Shown: positions 12,101 through 27,100, counted from the stretch's first letter. The stretch: 64,000 nt of DNA from Cladopsammia gracilis (GCA_022457155.1 JAJGOT010000313.1:62001-126000); one strand, 5' to 3'. Program-made: numbers and translations. Notes: generated from the sequence alone by a model not told the origin.

Positions 12101-15100
12101 GAGCACTTGCCAGGCCGAAGGCCTGGCTGCGCAGCTCCATACTCATAGAACCATGCCCGTCATTTTTCATGGTCATGGCTAGCGGAATGTTTCGCGGGCG
12201 CGCGTGTGCCCGCCCTCCCCGCCGCCGTCGCGCAGGACTAGCTTGCCTTCGCGCAGGACTAGCTCGCGGGCGTGTATGACGTCGCAAAACATGCGCGTAC
12301 GACGTCATGTTGAAACCAAAGCGAGGCTTTGTTTTTCGCGCGGTTACACGGCCGAATGTCACGTCAGCTAGAAAAACACTTTGATGTTTTGCTGTGAATT
12401 TACTAAGCGGAGAAAACCGTTGACATTAAAGGCGTTATTTCCCTTAATATTTCGCGGTTTGCTACTCAAGACAAAGATACTCAAAAGCCGCTTTAGTGGA
12501 AAAAGACGAGCTTTCAGGGATGAAATCTTGCTTCGAGGAACTTCATGTATTACGTTTTTATCAATGCGGGAGATGTTTGTTTTCTACGGATTTCAGAACC
12601 AAGCAAGCGAGGGACTTAAGGGTAAAACAGATTAAGTTTTCGATGAGAATTTATGTTGATATCAATCTGTGAGTGACTTTTTATTGGTGTTATTGTTAGT
12701 TTTGGAGAATTGATTTTAAAACGTGCTTAAATTCAGTTGTATCGATCTCTTCAATTTCATCGAAGAAAGCTTGAACTCGATGAGCTATAATTAAATGGTA
12801 CGCGTTTTGCTTTTAAACGTAAACTAATGGAGATTTGAATAAATTTGTTCGAGATAAGATTGTGTTGTCCATTTTTATGTGTTTGTTCATTCATTAGATA
12901 GTTTGAAAAGCGATTTTATGTAAACAAAACAAGACTTTGATTTTATAGTACAGTTCTAACTTCACTCGCATTGCCTTATGCAAATATGTTTGTGTATTTT
13001 TGCAATTTTTGATTTTCAAATCAGTTTCTCGGGCAATTTTTGACAAACGAAAACTGTATTTTATTCGGAAACTAGTGGTACTAGTTATTCTAGACAGAGA
13101 AAAGTTGTTTCTGTGAACTTTTGTACGGTCTATAAAAATGTACTGTGCAGACGGTCGCGTAATACTGTTTTTGAGAATTGCTAAAATTGAAAATAGCCCG
13201 TTCGTCAATCTTAATTGTTGTGCTTCCAACCTTTCACCTTAGTTAAGTTTCACCTTAATTAAGCTTGTTCAAAGTGCGACGCTGTTAGGCTTGGGCTATC
13301 TATATATATTAGCAATGCTTACGCAAACCTTCACCACGTATGTATGACCAACGAGGGTAAAGGCAATAAAATTAAAGGCTTTAAATTTTTTGGGAAATGT
13401 TTTTATTCATTTAAACAAGCAAAATGTTGGGGTGTTCGATTGACCATTAAACTACTCATAAACATTCAAAAGTCCGTTTGACTCGAAGCTTGCTCCTGCG
13501 CCCTAACGGCGCATCTTCTTGGCTTTTGGTGCGCCATCTCAATTTTTTTGCGGGAATCCCGCAAGGCTGCGGCCTGGTGAGAACACTGCCTACTTCCATT
13601 TTAAAAGGCCCTACGTTAAATTTATACAACTAGCTTGGTGTTTTGCATTGTGCTTTATTATTTCCAAACCTTCTTGTTCTTTTCTCCGTTCTTCAGCTCA
13701 CCTTTAAAAGGGACTGTAAAAAGTGTGTTCCAGATTTAGTAATTGATGACAGTAAAAGCAAAAGGTGGGTTTAGAAGATTTTCTTATCCACCAACTTGGT
13801 TAGCCTGCGAACACAGCCGCCTCTCGTCGCTCCCGCGAACGCCGCTAGCGGCCGGAAGCGATGAGAGGCGGCTGTGTTCGCAGGCTATAACTTGGCGAGC
13901 CATTGAAAATATTCATACTGTTCTGCTGCAAATATTTTATCTTGCTTATAAAAGAACAATAGCGATGAAGCTTAGTAGCAATGCGAGATTAGACTTATGT
14001 TCTCCAAACTATCAAAGACAATTTCTTATTGGCAATTTGTTTCTTGTCGACAGGACACTTGCTGTGGGTGCTGAAGTGTACCGGTTGGAAATCACTGTGA
14101 AGAACAAAGGGGACGATGCCTACAATACCAAGCTGTATGTCACCATTCCGAAAGGAATCAACGTAAAAAGAGTCGACGGAGGGGATGTAAGTTGTAAGGA
14201 TGAATGGCAGGAAAGAATAAGGTTCACTGTGTTTACGCACGAATTTATCCAATTATATCTCTTTTGGAGACTCGGTCGAAAGGTCGAAATTTGTCGCCAG
14301 CAGTCTCGACATGGGAAAATATGCCGATGTGGATGCTATACTAAGGAAGAGGTTTAGAAAATATACCTGCTTGTGGAAGACCACCCACGTTGTTACTATA
14401 AAAACAAGACAGTCAAAGAAAATGCGTGGACTTCAGTTGCCACCATGTGCACTACGTGCATTACGTGAACACAATTCAAATTCACGCGCTCTTTTTGCTT
14501 CAGCCCAGCCCGCAAAAAGCTTTTGGCGCCAAAACCAAGCGAACGGAAGAGTTTACGGACGTAAAAATAAAACGGAACATGCTCCATTTTACGGAACAGT
14601 GGAAATTGTATGTGCGTTTTATTTACGCCCGTTTTACGCATGTAACAATTTACGCAGCAGTCGAAATTCACGGACGTAGACGGACTTGGTAGCTCTGCTA
14701 CGATTAAATTCAGAAAGAAAATCTTTTTCTCTCTGTGAAACATGGAAAACTTTCCATAGCTTTGAACACTAGGCACTTTTCATGCGGAAGTTTGTTCGTG
14801 TGACAGTGTGGTTATCGTTATTTTCTTTAAAACAATGAATAATAAAAAAATTATTATATTCTGTTTTTATGATATCCAGAATAATCAAGGTCTCGGTAAT
14901 TGTTATCAGCCTTAGCCTTTGGCTTCGGCTGATAAATGACTATTCCGAAAAATCACAATAACCTTTTCCAATAACTGTGTATTATGGAAAGTGTGAATAC
15001 AAGACAGTTAAATCCCCTTTCTCTATTTCAACTTAAAAGCCATCCCTACGAATTCAGCTCCTGGACAATTCCGTCACATTAGACAAGTTAAGGGTGCGTT

Positions 15101-18100
15101 CCTTTGGGATGATCTGGATCCGGATCACTGATCCAAGATCACTCGGATCATGAGGCATCAAAGGAACACTCTAGGATTCATCGGTTCCTTTGATGCCTCA
15201 TGATCCGAGTGATCTTGGATCAGTGATCCGGATCCAGATCATCCGGATCCAGATCATCCGGATCCAGATCATCCCAAAGGAACGCACCCTCAGCTTGTCT
15301 AATGTGACGGAATTGTCCAGGAGCTGAATTCGTAGGGATGGCTTTTAAGTTCAAATTGAGAAAGGGGATTTAACTGTCTTGTATTCACACTCTCCAGGAA
15401 CGCACCCTAAATCATTTGGAGCAATTGCAAAGAGCGCGAATTATTTTTTCAATAACGTTTTCTTGGAGTTGCTGTCGTGGTTACGGACACACGGAGCAAC
15501 TGTTTGTGCACCGCTGCGCTCAACAGTTGCAGAAGTAGAATCAAGTTCTACTTTTGCGAAGTTGCGCGCAACAAATTGCATCGTGTGACAATCCCAAAAT
15601 GTTTTTGCCACGTGCAACGTTGCATGAAAAGTTTCCTAGGTACTTGGTGTATCCCTGATCATAATGTATGGTACTTCATGTATCCCTTATTGTAATGTAT
15701 TTAGATATATTGCAGTGTAATTTAGGGTCGGATTACAGTATCTAGGGTTGAAGCATTGATTTTAGTATTTAATGTTAAACACTGATTCCAGTATTTCAAG
15801 TGCATCGAGAGGGTTAGTTCTTATATATGGTCTGGGCTAGCAGCATATTATCTTATATCCCTTAAAAATTACAATTTCCGGCAGCTAGTCCTCGGTGGTA
15901 CAGTGGATAGTGTGCATGGAGTAGATCATACGGCCCAGGTTCGATTCCCTATTCTGCTGTTTTTATCTTCTTTTTCTACTGAAATAAAAACTAAGTGTTT
16001 AAATACAAATAATAAGGGATACACCAAGTACATACCAAAAGTTTGCTCCTTGTGTCCGGGCCTATGTTACACGGTTACACGGGACGATTCGCAACGATGA
16101 TTTTTAGCGTAACATGGGTGCGCGGACGATTTTCTTCGCAATTTTTGCGTCAAGAAATTTTTTAATCACCTTCAAAAACTTGCAACATCACCTTTAAGCT
16201 GACAAACGGTTTAAATTTGCAATTAATCTTTGCTTTGCGTTTCTTTTTTCATTCAAGGTGTCAAGGCTCGCCACAAATGACACTGAGCTAACTATCAAGA
16301 TTGGAAATCCCTTGAAAAAAGAGGTAGATAATATTTGTTGAAGAGAATAAATTTTCATCTGGTCAAGTTTTGCATGTATGAAAAGCTAATTTTTCTGTTA
16401 ACTGTGTTTATTTTAGACTGAGAAGTCAGTTCTGATCGAGTTAGACACTTCACAATACAGCGATGAGCCAGACTTTTTGCCAATAAACATCTCTACAGAC
16501 AGGTTTGTTGATTAGTATTCATGCGCGTAGCGGCATGAGTTATAAAATGGGCTGTTTTTCTTTTTTTATTATAATTATTATTTTTTTTTTTGGTGTCACG
16601 ATTTTGCATGTAAATTTATGCACGCATATTTAAAATTGGCACTTCCGGTTCATAGACTTCCTGTTTAGTGACTTCCGGCTACTCCCACTTCCGGTAAAAC
16701 AGCGTTACTGAAGTGTCACGACAGCATCTCCTACAACCCTACGTTCACGTTAGGTATATATAAGACGTAGAACAATCACTGGCTTCATTGTGGTACAGCC
16801 TTCATTTACAAAACATTCAATAGTAAAGAACGCAGTTTGCAGGAACGATGACTGAATGAAAGTAGTAACTCTTCTTCATATCGGACATCTTCTTATCATG
16901 TTTAAAATATATCATAAAATTTTCGTACGCATGCGCATGAGTATAGGCTTCTTGCAGCCTCTTGTTACAATGATAGAGCCGTTTTCATAGAGCAGTTTTC
17001 AATTGAGTGTCGTAAAACCAAAACCAAAGTAATTACTCTGACCAATCACAGCAGTCGTAAACAATCCAATGAACCAATCAGAGCTCAAAGGAATGTCGGC
17101 GGCGCCAAGCGCGGGAAAACGAGTGCGAGCAAGTCACGATTGGTTTTGGTTTTACTTCTGATTGGTCGAGAAAGTGGCGCGAGATTTTTTAGCCAATCAC
17201 AGAGCGTAGCATTGTAAAAAACCAAACAAAAGCAATTGTGTAATTACTTCCGACAATCAATTGAAAACTGCTCTATGAGTGTCGTAAAAACCAAAACCAA
17301 GGTAAATACTCTGGCCAATCACAGAAGACTTACGCAACCCAATGAACCAATCAGTGACTCGAAGTATATACATGTAGCCGGCGCCAAGCGCGGGAAAACG
17401 CGCGAAAATCACAAAGCGTAGAAGTACAAAACCGAAGCAATCACAAAATTAATTAATTTGTCGCGTATGTGGTCCTAACGTTGGAAATTGTGGGTGGAAT
17501 CCTACAGTGTGACCATTCAAATGAAAGCTACCGAGCAGTACTTTCCTGTGGTACTGTTTATTATGCTGTACAAGGTGGTTCTAACTTTTGAGTCTGAGGA
17601 TGAAATCCTAAAGTGTGACCATTCAAATGAAAGCTACTGAGCAGTACTTTACTGTGGTGCTGTTTATTATGCTGTACAAGGTGGTTCTACCTTTTGAGTC
17701 TGTGGATGAAATCCTAAAGTGTGACCATTCAAGTGAAAGCTACTGAGCAGTACTTTCCTGTGGTGCTGTTTATTATGTTGTACAAGGTTGTTCTAACTTT
17801 TGAGTCTGTGAATGAAATCCTAAAGTGTGACCATTCAAATGAAAGCTACTGAGCAGTACTTTCTAATGGTGTTGTTTATTTCAGTACTTTTTCAAAGTGA
17901 CGTTTGGTATGTTAATAAATTTTGATTTGGGCTTCCTTTGGCAGGGATACAACTACCGTTTGCTGATGATTTTTTTTATTTCCTTGCAGTGCAAATCGAG
18001 AGGAGGAAGCTACATTAGGAGACAACTTTAGAGTTTTGAATATCTCCATCAAATCACAAGCTGATCTGGAGGTCAATGGGTAAGTGTGTCTACCTCCCCT

Positions 18101-21100
18101 AAAATCCTGAAGTGCGACCGCACAGATGGTTTTCTGGCATCACAGGCTTACCATCCTCTGTTTGGTTGGTATGCTGTGCATCTGTAATGGCCGTATCGGT
18201 TTGGGCAGTCCAGCACTTCTCCAAACGATCTCTGTGATTCGCTAAGAAAACAATAGATTTGTCCCGCTGGGATAGGGATTAGGGACAGGGGCATTGTTCA
18301 AGTGATATATCGATTGTATCGTTCGCTAATCACAGACATCGTTTGGACAGCTTAGCTACGAGGTCGCCCATCGGTTTGTAAAACTAGCCTGACTAAGAGC
18401 GAAATTTAAAACTCTTAAAACTAATGAAAATGAAATAAAAACTCTCAAAAGCAATGCCATGTTGTTTAACTTTGTTTTTCTGTGTTTATTTTAATAATAA
18501 CGGTATTTTCAAAATAACGGTTCGACTCGTTTTTGAGCGAGTCGAACTGTTATATTTTGAAAAAACTGCTTTGCGAGCCACAAATCGCGAAAATAAACAC
18601 ACAAAAAGTTTAACAACACGGCATTGATTTTGAGAGTTTTTAATTTCATTTTATCAGTTTTAATAGCTCTAAATTTCGCCTTTATTGAGCAAGTTGTATA
18701 GTTTTACATAAAAAAAAAAACATAAAAAGCGTAACAATGGAACCCGGGGGGGGGGGGGGGAATCCCATATATGAGCTATATAGGTATGTGCCGCTGTGAA
18801 GGATTTCAGCTTTCATGTCAAGTTTGTATTTTATTGCCATCCCTAAGTTAAAGTGTTTTTGTTGTTTCAGTACCACTGTTGAAGAACAAGTTTCGTACGG
18901 CGGGAAGGTTGTTGGAGAGAGTGCCATGAAAACCGTTGAAGATATTGGAAATAGAGTCATGCACAAATACTTTGTACGTACTATAGATATGAGTAGGGGA
19001 TTGGGAACGAATTGTGTGGTTAAAAGTATGTCTACCTTTCGATAATACACGAGCTGGGCTGGTTTGCGGGCTAAAAACTTCAATTCTGTTCGTAAGAAAC
19101 TGAATTTAAAAAAAATGGCTATCGGTCCCGAAACGTTTTCGGGACTTCAGAGAAACGGGTCCTAGGGCTGGAAGTTCGAATCCACGGCCTGGTACCGAGA
19201 TAACCTCGTCCCCAGGGCCTTGTCGGATTTCAAAATGGCGGGCAGGTATAACCGCTGGACAAGCCTGCCAAAATACTACAAAAATCGTGTAGTATTTTGT
19301 TGCATGAAAGCATAAAAGATGATGTCATGTCTTTTTAAAACGTCAAGCAAAACTGCATTTGAATGAAAAGCTCCATCTCTTTATTGCCGATAAGTTAGTC
19401 AGAGCTATTTGCAGGGAGTAATAATTTAAGCCTGAGGAAACTTTCTGTGGTGATTTAATGATAATTTGTGAGACTTTTGGAATGTTTTGACCGCTTATAT
19501 TTCAAACATGAAAAAACACGGGTTTAAAATGTTTTGTTGATTTATTCGAAATCGAGCAGTTTAATTTGTTTGAAATTTCGCCATTTAGTGTGCTACACTG
19601 TGTAGATTATAGCGCATTTATTCGCTTGTCGCGGGTAGCCCCAAAAGCGAAAGATATTTAGGAAAAACTGTTTTTCGCCATGTTTGTTTACCGTTGCTAT
19701 GGAAACGCGGATTATCATAAAAAGAGCATCGTCCAAAACGGTTATCCAAGCCGTTTAATTAAGGTGAAATTCAATACGATTGGCCAATTGGGAAATCTAA
19801 ACGGTGACCTCGTCTGCTTAATAGAGGTGACCGCTTAAAAGAGGTCAACTTTAAAGAAAAAATATGGGGAGCGATTTCCTGGAATTTGTTAAGTGACCGC
19901 TCAATAGAGGTTGACCGCTGAACAGAGGGCCGCTTAATAGAGGATTGACTGTATACTGGCATTATTTAACTCAATTTTTAGGTAAAAAATCGAGGCCCAG
20001 ATTTAATCCCGTTAAGTGAAGTTGTTATTCAATGGCCTTTTGAAGCAACCAGTGGGAAGCATCTACTTTATCTTATAGACGTTCAGGTAAGCCATTACAT
20101 TCATTGTGGGAATACTACTAAACACGATTGGCCATTTAATAGTATCTTTATTATTATCACTTGGTTGCTTTGTAACGGTTATATGTTAAGGGGAAATTAG
20201 ATGTTGACCACTAGAATTCAGTGGTTCATCAAAAAGAAATACGTCAGTCGATGATCTTTCACAAAAGGAAGCTTTAGCGACGGCAACGGCAGCGAGAACG
20301 GCACAAAACAATAGGTTTTATGAGCGAAAACAACGCCTTTGCACGTGCGTTTCACATTTTGGTATTCTTTGTCATTCCCTGAAAAAAAAAAGAACGTTAA
20401 ATGATTAAATTGTAGGTTTGTGGAGAACGTGAACACACGACGATTTATTTTCCTTTCTCTATTTGAACTTGACAGCCATACCTGCGAATTCAGCTCCTGT
20501 ACAATTCAGTCACATTAGACAAATTAAACAAATTGGAACAATTGCGAAGTTATTTCAAAGAGCGAGAACGCCTTTTTTCGATGGCGTTTCCCTTGGCCTT
20601 GCCGTCGTGGTTGCCAAAGCTCCCTAAAATCTATCACTTGACGAACGTCTGTTTTCTCGTCACTTGTCTGTTGACAGTGTATCATTATGGTAAGAAGAAA
20701 TTAGAAACTGGTCGTTCTTGAAAATTGGAGAATCGAAGTGGTCGAGGTGACTAACATTATATTGTATATATTTTTTTAGTTTGATGGCAAAAGAGTGAAG
20801 TGTGATTTCAAACCTGGTCAGTTAAATTTGCTAGGATTGCAGGTAACTGTCAAACTTGGTCCTTAGTTATCTTATGCTTTGTTCCCACCAGGGCGAAACA
20901 TGTTTAGTCTGATCACGGGATAAAAGTGATCGAAGAGAGAGACGGTGTAATGGCATAAGAATGTGTGCTTACGATGTACTCTGAAGATCACATCCATCTC
21001 TAAATAACAGTGCAGCAAGTGAGCTAAGTCCCTCAACTTGTTGCTGAAGAACTTTAGTCTTCCAAAAACGGGTAGTTTCTTGGTGTTGCGGATGGTGTGA

Positions 21101-24100
21101 TCACCAAATGACGTAAAACAAAAGATTCAAAAGACACTGAACAATACCCACACCACAACACAAAAGCTAACCAACAATGGCTTCCGCAACACCAAGAAAC
21201 ACCCGAAAAACGGGATGTGAAGGCTAATAAGAGCAAAATTAACAAACAAACAAAACAACAAACAACAGTTTTATTTCACATCTTCCAATTACAACAGTAG
21301 ATACAATTTCGGTTAATTAATTAAAGTGAAAAATAGAGATACTTGCCCACCGCTAATAGCAAAAAAGGCTTATCGAGGCGGGGGCAAGATTAATACAAAC
21401 TTAAATTACCTAAACTGGAGGAGAAGAAAAAATAAACAAACAAACAACAAAACAACAACAGCAATGCAACAAGTGCAAAACCTAAATATAGTGCATCAAA
21501 TAATTACGCTTTCCAAGGTCTTTGATAATTTTCTGAAGCAATTGATCAGATGAGACACCATTAGGTGCCAGTCCCAATGTAAATGTACTAATAGTTTTCT
21601 TACAACAATTTCTGCATTCTGATTGGCTGAGAACATATCATTTTGTCCCAAACAGTGCTGAGAAGTGAAATCTGCATGCAAAAAGGTGCAAATTCCGAGT
21701 GAAATTCGAAGTACAAAAAGATGAAATTGAAGATGATTGACAGTTACAAACATAACTCTCGTTTTATTTCAATTTTTCGCCAGACACCAGGTGCTAGCTC
21801 TGGGCAACAACAGAATGACACCTCGGTTGATGAGGTAGTAAAGACACGCAGAAGGCGTGAAGTAGATGATACGGAGGAGTCGAGTACAAAGGTTAAACGA
21901 GAAGCTGAGGCCGTCAAGGACAAACCTCAAACGGAACTGGTGAGACTGTGCTCGAAAGGGTCATTCCCCTTAACCCATTGACCCCTTGAGTTTTAGCGAA
22001 AAACGGCAATTTGAAGCCATTGACCCTTTTAACCTTAAGAGTGATCAGCATCAAATTTCTCCTTGTAATATTGATGCCTTATCAATCAAAAAGGTCGTGA
22101 GAATTAAGGACATGATCACACAAGATGAGTTCTCTTGATATCCAAACAATTTCTCCCCACTACTTCTATAGGAAATGTATAGGACTAGAAATGAGAATTT
22201 AAATTTTGATGTTACGGCTTAAATGGTTAATGTAGTTTTTTTAGCTCGTGAATACGCAAAGATTTGAACGAGTAAAAGCAGATCGATAAAGTAGTGACGT
22301 CACAAAAACTAAATTTGTGAAATTATGGGATTTGATTTTAGATATTCGACATGAGCATGACGAAAAATACTCGCTTGCCAAAAATCAGCACCCTTTCACT
22401 AAACTTCATTTTGACTAGTAAAGTTTTCACGTAAATACTTTTAAACTCTAAGCCAATTAAAGTATTGGAGGGTAGGTGCCGTAAAAGTAGCAACAGAGGA
22501 GGGCAGCAATCTCCTTAGCAGCAAGGAGGTCACCATGGCAACCGAGCCACAGCCCACCTCCAGGCACCTGTTAACACAACACTGAGAAAACCAATGTGCG
22601 GAATGAATACTTACCCAAGAATGTGGGAGGGAGGGAGGGAGGGAAAAAAGCAGCGAGCGAGCAGGCAAAGCAAACGCAAGCAAAAGCACACGGCAATGCC
22701 CCTGCTGATACCCCTGGAGCCCCCCACATAAAATTGGAGAAACCGCTGCATTGGCTTGAGTCTAACTTTGCCTAAATTCCATTTAGCCTCATAAAAAAGT
22801 GAAAATGTTTAACAAGAAGTGACAATTATCAGGAAGAAAAAATTTTTCTACGATTTTGCCAGTCAAATTTACTGGGTTTCATAACGGTATCTGTGGCCCA
22901 ATTCAGGGGATTGCTTTGATTTGATCCCGAGCATCCTTTTGGAAGATTTCTTCATCCTGTACAAGTTTGTCATCAAAAACATCTTTTGACGTAGATGACG
23001 TCATAAATGGTACAAGGACTGTGGCCCTTCACGGGAGGTTTGGGGCGGTTTAGGTGTCAATATGTTAAGGGTACAGTGTTCGGCCGAATATCGAAATTTC
23101 GCTTGCCGTATTTCTATGCTAAGGGCCGTTTACACTTTACACATGCGATTTTTTTCGCGCTCTCCAATGCAATACTTTTGTCGCAAGTGTAAACTAGCGG
23201 CGATTTCCTGTGCGATTCGGGTGCGACATTTGCTTTGGTTCGCTGTGATTTCCCAAAAATTGCCGCCAAGTTGCATCAGATTTCGAACATGTTCGAAACC
23301 TCTGTGACATCGCGTGACAAATCGCTGCCCGTTTACACATGCGATTTGAAGATGCAACTTGCGCGCGGCAAAAATTGCATCGACAAGTGCGACAAAAATT
23401 GCACCAAAAATCGCCTGTGTTAACGGGCCTTTACATGGCCAAATGTCACCAAATATACAATTAGTAAACAACTATAGGTCCTGCAGAGCAAAACAACACA
23501 AGTAATTTGGGAATAAAATGCAGGATTACAAGGATGGTTGCACGCATTGAAGCGTGAATTTCGTGTTACACGAAAAGTGTAAGGAAAAGCACAGAAAGTG
23601 ATCACGCGCGTATAGCATTTTGGGTGAAGGTGGGCCTTAAAAGTAAGCTCTTGGCCATATTCATGAAAACACGATATATCAGACGTCAGCAAGCCAGTAC
23701 ACTGTAATTTAATGGCTATCGTACATTTGGTAGCATAAAAATGGGGTAGGTGTTGAAACTAATTGCGTGGAAGGGGGAGTGGTAAGGTTTAGAATTGAGA
23801 AATAAGCTAGAGGCTGAGAAGTAGTAAGGAAGACAGGGACATATCAAAAAGGGAAGTGGGAGGTATGACGAGGGATACGGCAATGCAACAGTTCTTGTCC
23901 CCAATTCCCTCCACCGCCACCCCCCCCCCCCCCCCCACGCCAAAAAAAAAAAATCCCCCCACCCAGAGACAAGGCAAATATTGTTGTGATAGTTTTGTGT
24001 TTCGTTATTGTATACTTTGTTATATGTTCACGACCTTTTTTCTGGATATTCGTCTTTAGGACTGCGAGTTAGGAACTGCCACGTGCACGGATATTCACTG

Positions 24101-27100
24101 CACCATTAAATCCTTGAAACCAGATAATGATGTAACAATTACAGTACTGTCCCGTCTTTGGAATGGTACCATGATAGAGGTGAGTAGCTTAATAGCTGTT
24201 ACACATCTGAATGATCCCTCGAAGGCTTCAAAGCTGCTCTTTTTCTTGACCTTCAACCCTTAAAGAGTGCCAAAAATCAAAATTCTAGAAAAATTCGAAA
24301 TTTTATTTTGTAAAATATTAAAAAAAATGGTACCATGGGAAAGTACTACCGCAGAGTTTTCATTTGAATGTTAAGACCTTTAGGATTTCATCCACAGACT
24401 CAAAAGTTAGAACTACATTACATGTCTTGATAATTGACTCTGAATTAAAGGGGCTATGTTACTTATTTAACCATATTCAGCCTGGGCTTTTTTTGAGTTC
24501 CTGAGCCTGTGGGGGGGGGGGGGGGGGGGGGGCACATTGTGTTGTTCTTAACTTCAAAAACATTAAGGCTATGACAATGAAACCTAGAGGTAAACAGAGT
24601 ACGTCCCAAACTTTCTCCTTTGCGGTCCGCAGAATGGAACGATGATGTCATATGACGTAGTTATTAGGTAATTAGTTATATGGCCGCCATCTTGGATCCG
24701 CCATCTTGGATTTCTGACAATTTTTAAAACCTCTTAAAAACCGTCCAAATTGACGCAAAATTAATCAAAACCAATAAATAAACGCTAAATGACGGAAAAA
24801 TACAAACGTACCAATAAACATTGTTTTTCCTCATTCAAAGGTATAAATATGCAAATTTCAAAAAACATGGCTGTCGAAATCTTGTTGCCGTGGAAACATC
24901 AAGTCACGTGATGAAAAAATTGTCATGAAATTGTTGACAGATAAATTTTAGGAAAAGTCACAAAGTTTGATGGCGTTTGAATACAAAGCCAAAAAACGTG
25001 TCTGCGTCAATGCAAATCTGAAAATAATGGTTTAGTTTTGTTTAAAACAATTATACTTTTACCAGTTTACTGAACTTGTAAATAAGTGTCAGCGAATGAC
25101 CAGGATAGAAATGAATTACAACTTGAAGCAATTGGGGCAGTTTTTTAAAGTCCTTCCCTTTTGTCTTGGATAACTTGCCAAAAATACAAGACGGCCTCAA
25201 CAACAAAAACAACAGTGTAATTCAGCAACTGTCTTGGGACATTAATGTAAAGTTCGTGAAAGGAGGCTGGGTAGGGTAGAGCTTTTGTACATGATAAATG
25301 CCGTCGAGAGAGTCTGGCATCAGCCATATCCATTAATGTTATCTGGATTTGCTGACTTGGTTTCTACTTGTTCAGGATTATCAAGGCCAGTTGCTAAGAG
25401 TGATATCACGGGCCTCAGTGAGGTCTCTAAACACCTTTGTACAGGAAAAGAACAAAGACAATAACAAAGCAAAGGTATGGCTTCCGTGTGTTTTATACAA
25501 TTACCTCTTACTTTGTACAGCATTATAAACAGCACCACAGGAAAGTACTGCTCAGTAGCTTTCATTTGAATGGTCACACTTTAGGATTTCATTCACAGAC
25601 TCAAAAGTTAGAACCACCTTGTACAGCATTATAAACAGCACCACAGGAACGTACTGCTCAATAGCTTTCATTTGGATGGTAACACTTAAAGATTTCATTC
25701 ACAGACTCAAAAGTTAGAACCACCTTGTACAGCATTATAAACAGCACCACAGGAAAGTACTGCTCAATACCTTTAAAGTGCACCTAACTCCCAATTTTTT
25801 TTTTTCGCTTAATCAACTGTATGTACGTTGAAAAGTTAAATAGTTAAATATTTCTTGTTTTTAACGTTGTGTTAGTGAATTATAGAGGTTTGAATTTACA
25901 AAATGTTAATAAGGGGACGTCAAATCAAGACTCGTTTATTATACAACTACTTGTTTCCACGTCCAAGTAATATTTTTTTACAAATCAATTGACTATTAAC
26001 TGTTTTTATTTAGTATTTCTTAAATTATCCTTGAGCTGTGAACTGCGTATTGTAAATTGAAGTAGAAATAATGGTCTTGATTTGACGTCATCTAATTAGC
26101 AATTTGTAAATTCAAATCTATATAACTCACCAACGCGACGTTAAAAACAAGAAATATTTCACTATTCGACTTTCCAACGTACATTGAGTTGATTAAAAGA
26201 AAAAAAATTGGGGGTTAGGTGCACCTTAATTTAAATGGTCACACTTAACGATTTCATCCACAGACTCAAACGTTAGAACCACCTTGTACGTAATATATCA
26301 AACATGAGATACAGTGTTTCATCACAAGATTCACAAGATCAAACAAGAGTGTTTCATCAGGATATCCAAACACCGAGAAGTGGGTTGAAAAACGAGGCGC
26401 AGCCGAGTTTTTTTTTTAACCCACTTCAAGGTGTTTGATACCTGATGAAACACTCTTTCGAGTATTTGATATAGCTTCTCAAACTGGTCATTGAATACTG
26501 AGAAAACGGAGGGATATCTCTTACAATCTGGTTTCCAAATCCAGGTAGTTTCCTGGTGTTGCGGATGGTGTGATCACCAAATGACGTAAAACAAAAGATT
26601 CTAAAGACACTGTACTGAACAGTACCCACACCACAACACAAAAGCTAACCAACAATGGCTTCCGCAACACCAAGAAACACCCCAAATCCCCGTCGCGGTT
26701 ATATTTTTCTTTGTTCAAACTTATGAATTGTTAATATGTTAGAGAAACATACGTAGGTATTTCAGGTCGATCACTAGACCTAAAGGCTGATTTAGACGGC
26801 ACAACTTTGTCGCATGTGATTTTTTTGTAGCACGCGCTGGTTGCGTCCGGCGAAAAACGTATACAACTCGCATCATATAACATTATATGTGGCTGCGATT
26901 GTCGTAGGGTTTTAAAACATGATTCAAAATCCTACAACTTTTTTCGTGTTGCACGCAACAGTTGTGAGCGAGTTGTGGGCTGATTTAGACGACACGATTC
27001 GAGTCGTATGTATGGCGTGAGCACAATACATGCGATAGTTGTAGGCAAAAGTTGTGCCCTCTAAATCAGCCGTAAAACATGTTTCAAAATCCTACAACTT

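Larger units (their letters stand above)
6732..20842 (+). other. Integrin alpha: thigh and calf domain exons
   Basis: Twelve exons encode about residues 195-594 of the partial chain. The block opens with the typical post-propeller stretch (SLSSTISISPSTFDIK) and a Cys-rich thigh start (KTCNETG, TVCTKY). The calf part is recognisable by EITVKNKGDDAYNTKLYV, which resembles the 'NxGEDAYEAxLxVxLP' strand of integrin calf-1. The exon at 19982-20086 has the family signature 'xxxxGPxxIxExxxxxWP...GKxLLYL'. Identity is low elsewhere; exon calls rest on clean splice sites and an unbroken frame. Confidence 0.85.

Noticed and set aside
12042..12362. Frames of 77 and 106 codons on both strands
   Set aside because: GC-rich start of repeat D; both frames are open by composition and do not match each other in copy 2.
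13743..14357. 204-codon plus-strand frame overlapping an integrin exon
   Set aside because: The exon 14054-14186 is in this frame and has clear splice sites. The rest of the frame is intron and includes the 13801-13887 hairpin, so it is not a separate gene.
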